From Leptothrix cholodnii SP-6 (GTDB lineage: Bacteria; Pseudomonadota; Gammaproteobacteria; Burkholderiales; Burkholderiaceae_C): a stretch of 64,000 nt of DNA. The stretch lies in assembly GCF_000019785.1 (NCBI RefSeq), contig NC_010524.1, positions 3,460,001 to 3,524,000 on the forward strand, in the 5' to 3' direction. The translations under genes were made by a program, and so were the position numbers. This document shows, one piece after another, positions 53,822 through 63,962 of the stretch. The notes beneath the pieces were generated by a model, which saw only the letters and a program-made list of their open reading frames with translations, did not search any database and had not been told where the DNA came from. The number at the start of each line of letters is the position of its first letter. The stretch's first letter is position 1.

Positions 53822-54919
53822 TCAGCCCGGCGCCTGCTGACCTTTCCACGCCCCCAGCGCCTCGCTCCACCCCCGCAGCCGTGCGTCCGACGGCTTGCCG
53901 TCGGTGCCGGTCGTGGTGGCGATCAGCTGGTCGATCAGGATCTGCTGGTCCGCCGTCATGCGCTGCGGGAAGACCGGCTGCAGGGTGATCAGCTGATCGC
54001 CGCGCGCACCGCGGCGTTCGACCGGAAAGCCCTGCCCCACCAGCCGGTGGACCACCTGGTCGCGCTGCAGCTGGAGGGTCTGCAGGCCGCCGAGGGTGGG
54101 CACGGCGAGGGTGCGGTTGGCCAGCCACGCGAAACCGTCGACCGGCATGTCGCATCGCACCGTGCCGTCCGGGTCGAGCTGGAACAGCGCATGGGGCAGC
54201 ACCTCGACGCGGATGCTCAGGTCGCCGGGTGGCGCGTCCGGCCTGCCGCGGCGCCCGGCCACGCCGAGCACGTCGCCATCGCGCACGCCTTGCGGGAAAC
54301 GCACCGTCACCTTGTAGCGCCGGGTTTCGGTCTTGCCGCTGCCGGCGCAGGCCACGCAGGCCTGGCGCGCGATGCCGCCACCATGGCAGGCGTCGCACTC
54401 GGCCGGCACGCCGACCCAACTGAACCACATCGGCTGGCGGATCGCACCCGAGCCGTGGCACTGCGGGCAGTGCCCGCCCAGCACGCGATAGCCCGCGCCG
54501 TTGCAGTCCGGGCAATCGTCCGTGACCTTGCCGCGCAAGACCTTGGTGCAGCCGAAAGCCGCTTCCTCGAGCGTCAGCCTGACCCGGCGGTGCAGCGTCC
54601 GCACCGGTGCCTCGGGATCGTCGCCGGCCGACGTTGCACGGTCGTCGGATGGCTCGCCTGCACGGGATCGGGCGGCGGCAGCAGGCGCCTGGGCCGTGTC
54701 GCCAGCGCCGCCCGGCGCCGCGGCCTTGCGTGCGCCGGCCTGCCGGATGGCTTCGAGGGCGCGGTTGATGCGCTGCATCCTGGCCACCGCGTCGGCGCCG
54801 TTGTTGCGATCCGGGTGCCACCGCGAGACCAGCCGGCGCCAGGCCGCCTTGACCTCGCGTTCGGTCGCGTCGGGGGTCAGGCCCAGCTCGGCGAACGCCT
54901 TGTCGATGTCATGTTCCAC
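53822..54919 (-). CDS. DnaJ-like Hsp40 co-chaperone
   Basis: A 365-residue class-A-type J protein. The J domain covers ~1-65 with HPD at 35-37 (SRWHPDRNNG). An Ala/Gly-rich linker follows and then a cysteine-rich zinc region with four repeats: CPDCNGAG, CPQCHGSG, CDACHGGG and CVACAGSG. The C-terminal client-binding part includes VRFPQGVRDGDVLGVAGRRGRPDAPPGDL. It stimulates an Hsp70. No dnaK or grpE is nearby and the linker lacks the usual Gly/Phe run, so it is probably a secondary, specialised paralogue rather than the main DnaJ. Confidence 0.9.
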   Translation of the reverse strand: MEHDIDKAFAELGLTPDATEREVKAAWRRLVSRWHPDRNNGADAVARMQRINRALEAIRQAGARKAAAPGGAGDTAQAPAAAARSRAGEPSDDRATSAGDDPEAPVRTLHRRVRLTLEEAAFGCTKVLRGKVTDDCPDCNGAGYRVLGGHCPQCHGSGAIRQPMWFSWVGVPAECDACHGGGIARQACVACAGSGKTETRRYKVTVRFPQGVRDGDVLGVAGRRGRPDAPPGDLSIRVEVLPHALFQLDPDGTVRCDMPVDGFAWLANRTLAVPTLGGLQTLQLQRDQVVHRLVGQGFPVERRGARGDQLITLQPVFPQRMTADQQILIDQLIATTTGTDGKPSDARLRGWSEALGAWKGQQAPG

Positions 54920-55047
54920 GGTCCGGTCCTGTTCAAGCGCCGTGCTTCAGCAGGGAAGGCCGTGCACGGCCCGCCATCATGCTGCGATGCAGCAAATTTG
55001 CAGTCTACCCGGCTGCGCACGGCGGGCCGCTCCGCTCTTATCCCAGT

Positions 55048-55076
55048 TAAAGGATTTTTCAATCTCCTGCCGATCC
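55048..55076 (+). promoter_or_regulatory. Possible FliA (sigma-28) promoter of the chemoreceptor gene
   Basis: TAAAGG (55048) is followed by GCCGATCC (55069-55076), matching the sigma-28 boxes TAAA and GCCGATAA, but the spacer is 17 rather than the usual 15 bases. It lies ~75 bases before the chemoreceptor start; such genes are commonly FliA-controlled. Confidence 0.35.
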
Positions 55077-55149
55077 GGCGGCCGGCGCTCTCAAGGCGTT
55101 TTCAGCCGGGCCGATGAGCCGGGTTCTGTTCGGTCTTGAAAGGGATGAC

Positions 55150-56718
55150 ATGAACCTCGCAAACACCCGCATCGGCGTTCGACTCGGCGTGAGCTTCGCC
55201 ATCCTCATCGCCGTGATGGTGCTGGCCATCGGCGTCGCCATCACGCGGTTCTCGAGCCTGCAGGCGGCCAGCAGCAGCCTGATCGACAAGGAGTGGGTCA
55301 AGGCCGATCTGACCCACGTGATCGACGCGACGGCCCGCGCCAACGCGCTGCGCACCATGGAGCTGCTGATCACCACCGACCCGGCGCACAGCCGCCAGAT
55401 CCGCAGCCGCATCGACGCCAACAAGCGCACCATCGACGACGCCCTGCAGACGCTCGATCGCCTGGTCTATCTGCCCCGGGGCCAGCAGCTGCTGGCGCGA
55501 CTCAAGCAGGTGCGCGCCGCCTATGTGGCGTCGTTCACCCAGGTGGCGGCGCTGATGGCGCAAGACCGCAAGGACGAGGCGGTGCGCCTGATGAACGAGC
55601 AGACGCTGCCAGCCATCGAGGTGATGCAGGGCGCCATCCAGGAGCTGGCGGCGTTCCAGAAATCGATCGTCACGACGGCCTCGACCGGCATCGGCGACGA
55701 GATCGCGTCGGCCCGGACGCTGATGATCGGCCTGGCCCTGGCGGCCATGCTGCTGGGCGCGGTGCTGGCCGCCTGGATCACCCGCTCCGTCACCCGGCCG
55801 ATCCACGATGCCGTGGCGGTGGCCAGGACGGTGGCCGCCGGCGACCTGACCGGCCGCATCGACGTCCGCTCCACCGACGAGACCGGCCAGCTGCTGATGG
55901 CGCTGCGCGACATGAACGACGGCCTGTCGAAGATCGTCGGCGACGTGCACAGCGGCTCGGCCGCCATCTCCACCGCGACCAGCCAGATTGCCGCCGGCAA
56001 CCTCGACCTGTCGCAACGCACCGAGGAGCAGGCCGCCGCGCTGGAGCAGACCACCGCGTCGCTGCACGAGCTGGCCCACGCCGTACGGCACAACTTCGAG
56101 AGCGGCCGGCAGGCCAACACGCTCGCCAGTGCCGCCGTCGACGTGGCGGCGCAGGGCGGTGCGGTGTTCGCGCGCGTGATCCGCACCATGGAGGCGATCG
56201 ACGCATCGTCCAAGCGCATCGCCGACATCATCGGCGTGGTCGACGGCATCGCCTTCCAGACCAATCTGCTGGCCCTGAACGCCGCCGTCGAAGCCGCCCG
56301 CGCCGGCGAGCAGGGGCGCGGCTTTGCGGTCGTCGCCAGCGAGGTGCGCACCCTCGCCGGCCGATCGGCCGAAGCCTCCCGGCAGATCCGCGCCCTGATC
56401 GGCGAATCGGTCGAGAACGTCGACAACGGCTGCAAGCTGGTCGAGCAGGCCGGCAGCACGATGGACGAGATCGTCGTCAGCGTGCGGCGGGTGGCCGACA
56501 TCATGGGCGAGATCGCGACCTCCAGCGAATCCCAGTCCGCCGGGCTGGAGCAGATCAACGCGGCCATGGGGCAGATGGACCAGGTGACGCAGGGCAACGC
56601 CGCGCTGGTCGAGGAATCGGCCGCGGCGGCCGAGTCGCTGGCCAGCCAGGCGCGCTCGCTGGTGGGCCTGGTCAGCACCTTCCGGGTCGGGCAGGCCGAC
56701 GGCCTGGCGATGGCCTGA
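55150..56718 (+). CDS. Methyl-accepting chemotaxis protein
   Basis: A 522-residue Tsr/Tar-type receptor, started at the ATG at 55150 with AAGGGA upstream; an ATG at 55114 is less likely. Membrane helices at ~11-32 and ~190-210 bracket a four-helix-bundle ligand domain ([22 protein letters not shown]). HAMP follows ([22 protein letters not shown]), then the signalling hairpin with the conserved tip [20 protein letters not shown] and [20 protein letters not shown]. No CheR-binding pentapeptide is seen at the C-terminus. The ligand is unknown. Confidence 0.95.
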   Translation: MNLANTRIGVRLGVSFAILIAVMVLAIGVAITRFSSLQAASSSLIDKEWVKADLTHVIDATARANALRTMELLITTDPAHSRQIRSRIDANKRTIDDALQTLDRLVYLPRGQQLLARLKQVRAAYVASFTQVAALMAQDRKDEAVRLMNEQTLPAIEVMQGAIQELAAFQKSIVTTASTGIGDEIASARTLMIGLALAAMLLGAVLAAWITRSVTRPIHDAVAVARTVAAGDLTGRIDVRSTDETGQLLMALRDMNDGLSKIVGDVHSGSAAISTATSQIAAGNLDLSQRTEEQAAALEQTTASLHELAHAVRHNFESGRQANTLASAAVDVAAQGGAVFARVIRTMEAIDASSKRIADIIGVVDGIAFQTNLLALNAAVEAARAGEQGRGFAVVASEVRTLAGRSAEASRQIRALIGESVENVDNGCKLVEQAGSTMDEIVVSVRRVADIMGEIATSSESQSAGLEQINAAMGQMDQVTQGNAALVEESAAAAESLASQARSLVGLVSTFRVGQADGLAMA

Positions 56719-56742
56719 GCGACCACCGGCCCGACCGGATGC

Positions 56743-57471
56743 TCAGAGATCGAAGTGGGTGGGCATCATCACCACGTCGCGGATGGTCATGCCGCGCGGC
56801 CGGGTCAGCATGAAGGTCACCACCTCGGCCACTTCGCCGGCTTCGAGCAGGCTGCCCGATTCCCGGGCTTCCTGCAGCTTCTCGGGCGGCCAGTCGGCGA
56901 GCAGCGCGGTGATGACCGGGCCGGGCGAGATCGAGCCGACGCGGATGCCGTGCTTGAACACCTGGCGCCGCACCGTCTGGACGAAGCAGTTGATCGCCCA
57001 TTTGGACGACGCGTAGACCGGCTCCCACGGTGTCGGGAAATGGGCCGCCAGGGAGCTGGTGACGATGATGTCGCCGGTGCGCCGCGCGATCATGTGCGGC
57101 AGCACGTCGTGCACGTTCTTCATCACGACGTTGACGTTCAGGTTCAGCATCCGGTCGATCGCGTCGTTGTCGTTGTCGACCAGATCGCCGCCGACATACG
57201 CGCCGGCATTGGCATGCAGGATGTCGATCTGGCCGGCCAGCTCGAGCGCCCTCGGCACCAGCGTCGCGCAGTCCTTCGGGTCGAGCAGGTTGATGCGCAG
57301 CGGCATCACCGCGTCGCCATGCCGGCCGCGCAGGGCCGCCATCGCCGCCTCGTCGCGGTCGACCATCACCACGCGCGCACCCGAGGCCAGCAGGGCCTCG
57401 GTGCTCGCCAGTCCGATGCCCGAAGCGGCCCCGGTGACGACCGCCACCTTGCCATCGAGTTGTCTTGCCAT
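56743..57471 (-). CDS. Short-chain dehydrogenase/reductase
   Basis: A 242-residue classical SDR. The cofactor motif TGAASGIG is at 13-20, NAG appears in HANAGAYVGG, the catalytic serine in IIVTSSLAA (~139) and the YxxxK pair is Tyr153/Lys157 (YASSKWAI). DRD after the second strand suggests NAD(H) preference. It resembles SDRs acting on small diols or sugar alcohols, but the substrate is not identifiable. It follows the AraC regulator by 49 bases in the same direction and is probably its target. Confidence 0.93.
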   Translation of the reverse strand: MARQLDGKVAVVTGAASGIGLASTEALLASGARVVMVDRDEAAMAALRGRHGDAVMPLRINLLDPKDCATLVPRALELAGQIDILHANAGAYVGGDLVDNDNDAIDRMLNLNVNVVMKNVHDVLPHMIARRTGDIIVTSSLAAHFPTPWEPVYASSKWAINCFVQTVRRQVFKHGIRVGSISPGPVITALLADWPPEKLQEARESGSLLEAGEVAEVVTFMLTRPRGMTIRDVVMMPTHFDL

Positions 57472-57520
57472 GTCTCTTGCTCCTTGTTGGGTGCCCTGAA
57501 CTCGCCGGCACCCGATGGCG

Positions 57521-58468
57521 TCACTGACCCTGCCGTCCGGGCGGACTGTCGCCGCCCAGTCGGTCCATGCTCTGACGGCGAAACTCCTTCGGCGTCATGC
57601 CCTTCACTTCGCGAAAACGCCGGTTGAAATTGGCCACGTTGTTGAAGCCGACGGCGTAGCAGATGCTCGAGATCTGTTGATCGCTGTGCATCAGCAGCTG
57701 GCAGGCCTTGTGAACCCGGACGCGGTTCACGAAAGCGGTGAACGTGCTGTCGGCGGCCTTGCTGAAATAGCGCGAGAAGCTGCTCTCGCTCATGTTGACG
57801 CGTGCCGCAACGTCGGCGACGGACATCGTCTCGGCGTAGCTTTCGTTGACGTACTCGACGATCCGGCTGATCGCCGAGCGGGCATCTGCCGGCCCGGCGA
57901 CGATCGCCTGGTCGGACGACAGCAGGCGATAGTCCTCGCAGCGATTGAGCAGGCACAGCAAGGCGGCGAACTCGGCAAACCGCTCCAGGCCGTGGCTGCG
58001 CCTGATGCGATGGAACCGGTCCCGGACGCTGTCGCTCAGGCCGAGGAACTCGATGCCCCGGCGCGCCCGCTCCAGCAGCGGCCGAATCTCCTCGAGCTCC
58101 TTGATGGCGCGCATGCCGTCGCGCAGCGGCTCGTCGCGGAACTGGATCACCAGGCTGCGCACGCCCAGGCCGTCGGGCGGCAGGTCGGTCGAGATCCAGT
58201 TGTGCGGCAGGCGCGGCCCGGTGAGCACGAGGTGGCCGGGCTCGAAGTGGCCGACATGGTCGCCCACGAAGGCACGCCCCCGCGCGCCGACGATCAGCTG
58301 CAGCTCGTACTCGTCATGGCAATGCCAGCGCTCGAGCGGCGTCGGGCTGCCGTGCTCGATGCAGCGCACGAACTCCGCGCCGTCCGTCGGCTCGTAACCG
58401 AGCCGCGGATCGCGGATGAGGTCATGCTCGAACTCCGGGGTGAGCTTGCGGCGACTGCTGCTTCCCAT
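57521..58468 (-). CDS. AraC-family regulator with cupin-like sensor domain
   Basis: A 315-residue AraC/XylS-type regulator. The N-terminal cupin-like half includes ERWHCHDEYELQLIVGARGRAFVGDHVGHFEPGHLVLTGPRLPHNW. The C-terminal DNA-binding half has two helix-turn-helices: MSVADVAARVNMSESSFSRYFSKA and QISSICYAVGFNNVANFNRRFREVKGMTPKEFRR. The SDR gene immediately downstream is the likely regulated gene; the inducer is unknown. It is the last gene before a ~980-bp empty stretch. Confidence 0.93.
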   Translation of the reverse strand: MGSSSRRKLTPEFEHDLIRDPRLGYEPTDGAEFVRCIEHGSPTPLERWHCHDEYELQLIVGARGRAFVGDHVGHFEPGHLVLTGPRLPHNWISTDLPPDGLGVRSLVIQFRDEPLRDGMRAIKELEEIRPLLERARRGIEFLGLSDSVRDRFHRIRRSHGLERFAEFAALLCLLNRCEDYRLLSSDQAIVAGPADARSAISRIVEYVNESYAETMSVADVAARVNMSESSFSRYFSKAADSTFTAFVNRVRVHKACQLLMHSDQQISSICYAVGFNNVANFNRRFREVKGMTPKEFRRQSMDRLGGDSPPGRQGQ

Positions 58469-59449
58469 CGCGGATGTGCTCCTTCAGGCCTGAAACGACC
58501 GCAACGATAGACAAAGCCGCCGGATCCGGTGATATCGATCGGTTCCGTTCCGATACTTTTCTGCGCTGACGTCTGAAGGGCAGCCCCCCGGACCTGCCGG
58601 AAGGTGGTGGTCGAGTCCCTCACCTTCCACGTGGCGCTGCAAGCGCTGCAGAGGCCGGGACTGCGTGCCATCGAAGTGGCGCCCCATGTGCACGAGGGCA
58701 TCGATCTCGGCCGTCTGGCAGGTGATCGAACTCCACCGCCCGAAGGCCTGCCGGCCAAGGCCTCTGACCGCCGCGGTCTGGTGCTGACGGCTCGTCGTTC
58801 TCCAAGTGCCTGGCTGCGGGTTACCGCGTCGGATGGGCCACACCCGGCAGGCTGACGCCGACGATGTGGTGCTGACGCTGGTGCTGCCGATCCGGGCTGC
58901 CGGAGCTCGTGAAGCGCCTGCATGTGGCGCTCGCAGATCCGCGGCTGCGCTGATGCGCCACCACGATCGCGGTCAGGGCGTGGGCACTCCTTGCGCCCGC
59001 CGCTGGCGTTTGCCGCCTTGCGCGGGCAGCTGCAGGCCTGACTGGCCAGCCGGGATGACGGAGGCAACCCGTCATCCAGCCCGCCTGAACGTGACGCATT
59101 GCGCGTTTCACGTGTCAACCGGACCCAACGCGAAGGATGCGCGCGGCCGGCGATCGGCTCAAACTGCACCTTCCGGAAAAACACGACGGCGCGCCAACTC
59201 GCACAAGCCACCGGCTTGAACGGCCAGCGCCAGGAGGAAGGGCATGCGAACACACCACGTCTGCATCGGGTGCCGAACCCGCCGTTTCCTGGCCGCGCCC
59301 GGATACGTCCGGATACCCCGCCGCGCTGGACACGGATGCGCCCTTGCGATTTACTCCGCGCCACAGTTTTTTCACCTTCGGACGATTTGACGCACGCTTG
59401 CGTGTGCTCACCTGCGCCCGAACATCCCCCGCACATCATGGAGACCGGC
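58469..59449. other. 980-bp stretch without a convincing gene
   Basis: Frames on both strands (for example 58484-58843 minus, 58806-59219 plus, 58821-59111 minus) are Arg/Pro/His-rich and match nothing I recognise. It separates two unrelated units and should carry the promoters of the araC-type gene and of the caspase-TIR operon. A short AT-rich segment with a T6 run at ~59369-59374, 75 bases before the caspase start, is the best promoter-proximal candidate. A relic of an older element is possible. Confidence 0.5.
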
Positions 59450-60481
<1,032 letters not shown>

Positions 60482-60498
60482 GCCCGGGAGCTGCGCGC

Positions 60499-61908
60499 GT
60501 GTCCAAGGCTGCCCTCAGCGAACCGAGCATCGACGACCCGCACGGCGCAGCCGGCCCGACGGCGGCCCCCCGCAGCCGCTCGCACCCGTGGCGGTCGGTG
60601 CTGGTGGCCGTGCTGCTGGTGGCGGGAATGGGCGTGGCGGGTTACGTCGGCCACGACGTGTTCCTCGACCGCGCCGCGCAGCACCACCTCGACAGCGCCC
60701 GGATGGCGCACTTTGCCGCCACGCCCGATCTCGACCTGGCCCGCCAGGAGTACCTGCTGACGCTGCAGGCGCGGCCCGAGCTCGGCACGGCGCATTTCTA
60801 CCTCGGCCACCTGCTGCTGCGCACGCGCGAATTCGACGCCGCCCGGGCGCACTTCGCGGCGGCGCTGCGGGACCACGAGGGGCTGCCGGCCGCCTACCGG
60901 CCGGACGCCCTGCGCCTGCTGGCCGGGCTCAATGCCGACGGCGAGCCGGCCGCCTTGCAGCGCACGACCGAAACCCTGGCGGTCCGGCCCGCCGACGCCG
61001 CCAGCGCGAACGACGCGGCCAGCCTGCTCGTGATCCCGAGCGAGCCGACCGCGGCCGGCCGGCCGCTGGCCGCGGGCAAGGCCGGCCGGCTCGACATCGT
61101 GCACGCGGCGGCGGCGGCCGAGCGCGCCGCGCTGGCAGCCCAGCGGCCGGCGCCGTCGCCGGATTTCCTGTTCGCCGACCACTCGCAGGCGATCGCCACG
61201 CTGGCGCTGCGGGTGCCGGCCTCGTCGGACGTGCAGCGCGAGGTCAACCGCCAGCTCGAAGCGCTCCATGCCGGCGACGTGCAGCGGCGCCTGAGCGCGG
61301 CCAGCACGCTGGCGATCGCGCCGGACCTGAACTCGGACGCGGTGCCCGGCGCGGTCGAACGGGCCGAGTCGAGCATGCTGCAACAGCGCGCCGCGCCGGC
61401 GGTGGCCGAGGCCACGCAGGTGACGCTGGGCCTGCTGCAGTCGGCCAGCCCGCTGACGCTGGCGCTGAACCGCCAGGCGATCCTGCGGCTGGTCGAGGCC
61501 GCCACCGCGCTGGGCCCGGATGCCAGCCAGGCCGCCGAACAGGTGCGGCAGCGGGTGGTGGCCATCACCAGCGTGCCACGGCCGGTGGTCTACATCCAGA
61601 TTGCCAGCGAGGCCCAGCGGCCGGTCGCCCTGCAACTGGCCAGCCGCCTGACCGAGGCCGGCTGGGTCACGCCCGAGCTCGAGCTGGTCAACGAGCGCGC
61701 CCCCGCGCGCACCGAGGTGCGCAGCCAGGGCACCAGCCACCAGGGGCTGGCGCGCTGGATGCGACGGCTGGCCAGCGAAACCACCGGCCAGATCGCCGAT
61801 CTGAGCAATCTGCGGCGGGCCGCGCCGAGCGGCGACGTGTACGAGCTCTGGCTCGACCGGGATCTCTGCGTGGCACCCGAGCGGCTGGTGCCCGGCTGCC
61901 CCGGCTGA
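60499..61908 (+). CDS. Membrane-anchored TPR-like protein with unrecognised C-terminal module
   Basis: A 469-residue protein from the GTG at 60499 (GGGAG eight bases upstream). A cytoplasmic lead (1-30) is followed by one membrane helix (SVLVAVLLVAGMGVAGYV, 33-50) and a TPR-like region at ~60-125 (FAATPDLDLARQEYLLTLQA, ELGTAHFYLGHLLLRTREFD). After an Ala-rich linker, residues ~235-469 resemble the C-terminus of the next protein, ending in PVVYIQIASEAQRP, QGLARWMRRLASETT and YELWLDRDLCV. No enzymatic motif was seen. It probably scaffolds or senses at the membrane for the caspase and TIR partners. Confidence 0.83.
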   Translation: MSKAALSEPSIDDPHGAAGPTAAPRSRSHPWRSVLVAVLLVAGMGVAGYVGHDVFLDRAAQHHLDSARMAHFAATPDLDLARQEYLLTLQARPELGTAHFYLGHLLLRTREFDAARAHFAAALRDHEGLPAAYRPDALRLLAGLNADGEPAALQRTTETLAVRPADAASANDAASLLVIPSEPTAAGRPLAAGKAGRLDIVHAAAAAERAALAAQRPAPSPDFLFADHSQAIATLALRVPASSDVQREVNRQLEALHAGDVQRRLSAASTLAIAPDLNSDAVPGAVERAESSMLQQRAAPAVAEATQVTLGLLQSASPLTLALNRQAILRLVEAATALGPDASQAAEQVRQRVVAITSVPRPVVYIQIASEAQRPVALQLASRLTEAGWVTPELELVNERAPARTEVRSQGTSHQGLARWMRRLASETTGQIADLSNLRRAAPSGDVYELWLDRDLCVAPERLVPGCPG

Positions 61909-61947
61909 AGCCGCGACCGGCAGGATCAGAACAGCACAGGACCCGAG

Positions 61948-63882
61948 ATGGCCGACCCCCGACCCGCACCGGACCGCCCGGCGCCATCCACGCGCAAGGC
62001 CATCTTCATCAGCTACCGCAGCGCCGACGGCAAGAAGGACGCGGCGCGGCTGGCCGAGGACCTGCGCGACATCTTCGGTGCGCCGCAGGTGTTCTTCGAC
62101 AAGCACGACCTGCAGGGCGGCAGCTCCTGGCGCGAGCAGATCGGGCAGGCGCTGGGCCAGCAGCCGGTGGTGCTGCTGATCATCAGCGAGCAGTTCTTCG
62201 GCGCCCGGAACGAGCAGGGCCTGCGCATCGATCAGCCCGACGACCCGGTGCGCATGGAGGTGATCGACTCGATGCGGGTCGGCGCGCGCCTGCTGCCGCT
62301 GCTGTGCGAAGGCGTGCGCATGCCGTCGAGCGCCAGCCTGCCGGTCGAGCTGCGCAGCGTGCCGGAGGCGCATGCGCTGAAGCTGCGCACCGAAGACTGG
62401 CGCGCCGACCTGCTCAAGCTGGCCGACCGGCTGGTGGCGCTGGGCATCGCGCCGCTCGATGACGACTGGCGCGAGCAGTTCACCGCACCACCGGGCACGG
62501 CCCGGCGCGGGCGGCTGCGCCAGTCGCTGGGGGTCGCGGCGGTGCTGCTGGCGCTGGGCGGCGGCGGGGCCTACTGGTTTCACACCGAGCAGCTGCAGCG
62601 CGAGGCCGCGGCCGTCGAAGCGCGCCGCCTGCGCGCGCTGCAGCACGTCAGCGACGGCCTGGCGGCCGATCACGGCAAGGACGTCAACCTCGAGCTGGCA
62701 CGCCGCAAGTACCTGGCCGCGATCGAGGAACTGCCCGACTACGGCCCGGCGCACTACTACCTGGCGCAGGTCTACGCCACCCAGACGCTGCGCGCCGATG
62801 CGCTCGGCCACTACCGCACCGCACTGGCGCACCCGAACGGCCTCGACCGCGCCCAGCTGGCCGATGCGCGCAGCCGGCTGGCCGCACTGGAGAGCAGCGC
62901 CGCCGAGCCCGAGGCGGTGGGTGCGCCGCCGATCGTCGGTTCGGCCGCGCCGACGCGCCCGTCCACCGGCCAGGTGCAGCCCGCCCCGGTGCCCAGGCCG
63001 GCCCCGATGCCGGCGCCCGTGGTGCGGCCGCCGCCGGCGGTGGTCGCCGCCGCACCGGACGCGTCGGACAAGGCCTTGCTGGACGCCCCGGTGGCCGGTG
63101 CCGCACCACCGCCGCGGGCGACCTCGCTGCCGCGCCTGCCGATGACCGATCCGCAGCCCACCCAGGCCGTCGACCTGGTGCACCGGGTGGCGCCACTGCC
63201 CGATCGTCAGCGCCAGGCCCAGGCCCAGGCGGCCGCGCTGTTTGCGGACGATCCGGCCGAACGCCTGGCCGCCGCCACCACGCTGGGGGTCGAGCAGAAC
63301 CTGGCCGCCGACGTGCTGCCGCTGGCGCTGGCGCGTGCGCTCGCGGCGGCGCAGCGCCAGGCCGACAAGGACGGCGACCGCGCCGGCCTGATCGCCACCT
63401 GGCGGCTGGTCGGCCAGGCCAGCCCGCTGAGCCTGCAGGCCGAACGGGCCGCCATCGAGGCGCTGTTCCAGGCCACCGGCCCGCTCGACACGATGATCAA
63501 GCTGCAAGGCGGCGTGATCGGCGCGATGGAAAAGCTCCGTGCTGCCGGCGACCTGCGGCCGCGGGTCTACATCCAGATCGCCAGCAACGCGCAGCGGGCC
63601 TTCGCCACCCGGCTGGCGAGCCGGCTCGAGCGCGCCGGCTACGACGTGCCGGGCATCGAGAACATCGGCGCCAAGGCGCCCCGGCAGACCGACCTGCGCG
63701 CCCAGGGCGCCAGCAATCCGGGCCTGGCGCGCTGGATGCGCAAGGTGATCACCGAAACCACCGGCGCGCCGGTGGCGCTGCGGGTGCTGCAGCGTGCGCA
63801 GCCGGCGATCGACACCTACGAGATCTGGCTCGGCCAGGACCTGTGCGTCGCCGCCGACGCACAGCCGAGCGACTGCCGTTGA
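61948..63882 (+). CDS. TIR-domain protein with membrane helix, TPR-like repeats and shared C-terminal module
   Basis: A 644-residue protein. The TIR domain (~17-165) shows AIFISYRSADGKKDAARLAE, VFFDKHDLQGGSSWREQIG with Glu63 in the position of the TIR NADase glutamate, and VVLLIISEQFFGA. One membrane helix (GVAAVLLALGGGGAYWF, ~195-211) is followed by a TPR-like region (~230-300), a Pro/Ala-rich linker (~310-400) and a C-terminal module similar to that of the preceding protein (RVYIQIASNAQRAFATRLAS, GLARWMRKVITETT, YEIWLGQDLCV). TIR domains either cleave NAD+ or recruit partners; which applies here is unknown. It is the third gene of the operon. Confidence 0.9.
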   Translation: MADPRPAPDRPAPSTRKAIFISYRSADGKKDAARLAEDLRDIFGAPQVFFDKHDLQGGSSWREQIGQALGQQPVVLLIISEQFFGARNEQGLRIDQPDDPVRMEVIDSMRVGARLLPLLCEGVRMPSSASLPVELRSVPEAHALKLRTEDWRADLLKLADRLVALGIAPLDDDWREQFTAPPGTARRGRLRQSLGVAAVLLALGGGGAYWFHTEQLQREAAAVEARRLRALQHVSDGLAADHGKDVNLELARRKYLAAIEELPDYGPAHYYLAQVYATQTLRADALGHYRTALAHPNGLDRAQLADARSRLAALESSAAEPEAVGAPPIVGSAAPTRPSTGQVQPAPVPRPAPMPAPVVRPPPAVVAAAPDASDKALLDAPVAGAAPPPRATSLPRLPMTDPQPTQAVDLVHRVAPLPDRQRQAQAQAAALFADDPAERLAAATTLGVEQNLAADVLPLALARALAAAQRQADKDGDRAGLIATWRLVGQASPLSLQAERAAIEALFQATGPLDTMIKLQGGVIGAMEKLRAAGDLRPRVYIQIASNAQRAFATRLASRLERAGYDVPGIENIGAKAPRQTDLRAQGASNPGLARWMRKVITETTGAPVALRVLQRAQPAIDTYEIWLGQDLCVAADAQPSDCR

Positions 63883-63962
63883 CCCCCGCCGCGCGCCCTG
63901 CCCCGCCCGCCTGCGAACCCGTCCGACCCGCCACGCCGCCCCGTCCGGCAGAAAGCACCGCC

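Noticed and set aside
53822..54919. Main housekeeping DnaJ
   Set aside because: No dnaK/grpE neighbours and no Gly/Phe-rich linker; a secondary J protein is more likely.
61948..63882. Assignment of the TIR gene to Thoeris or a CBASS-type system
   Set aside because: No ThsA/SIR2-SLOG partner, cyclase or cap genes are present, and the TIR is fused to a membrane helix and TPR-like region.
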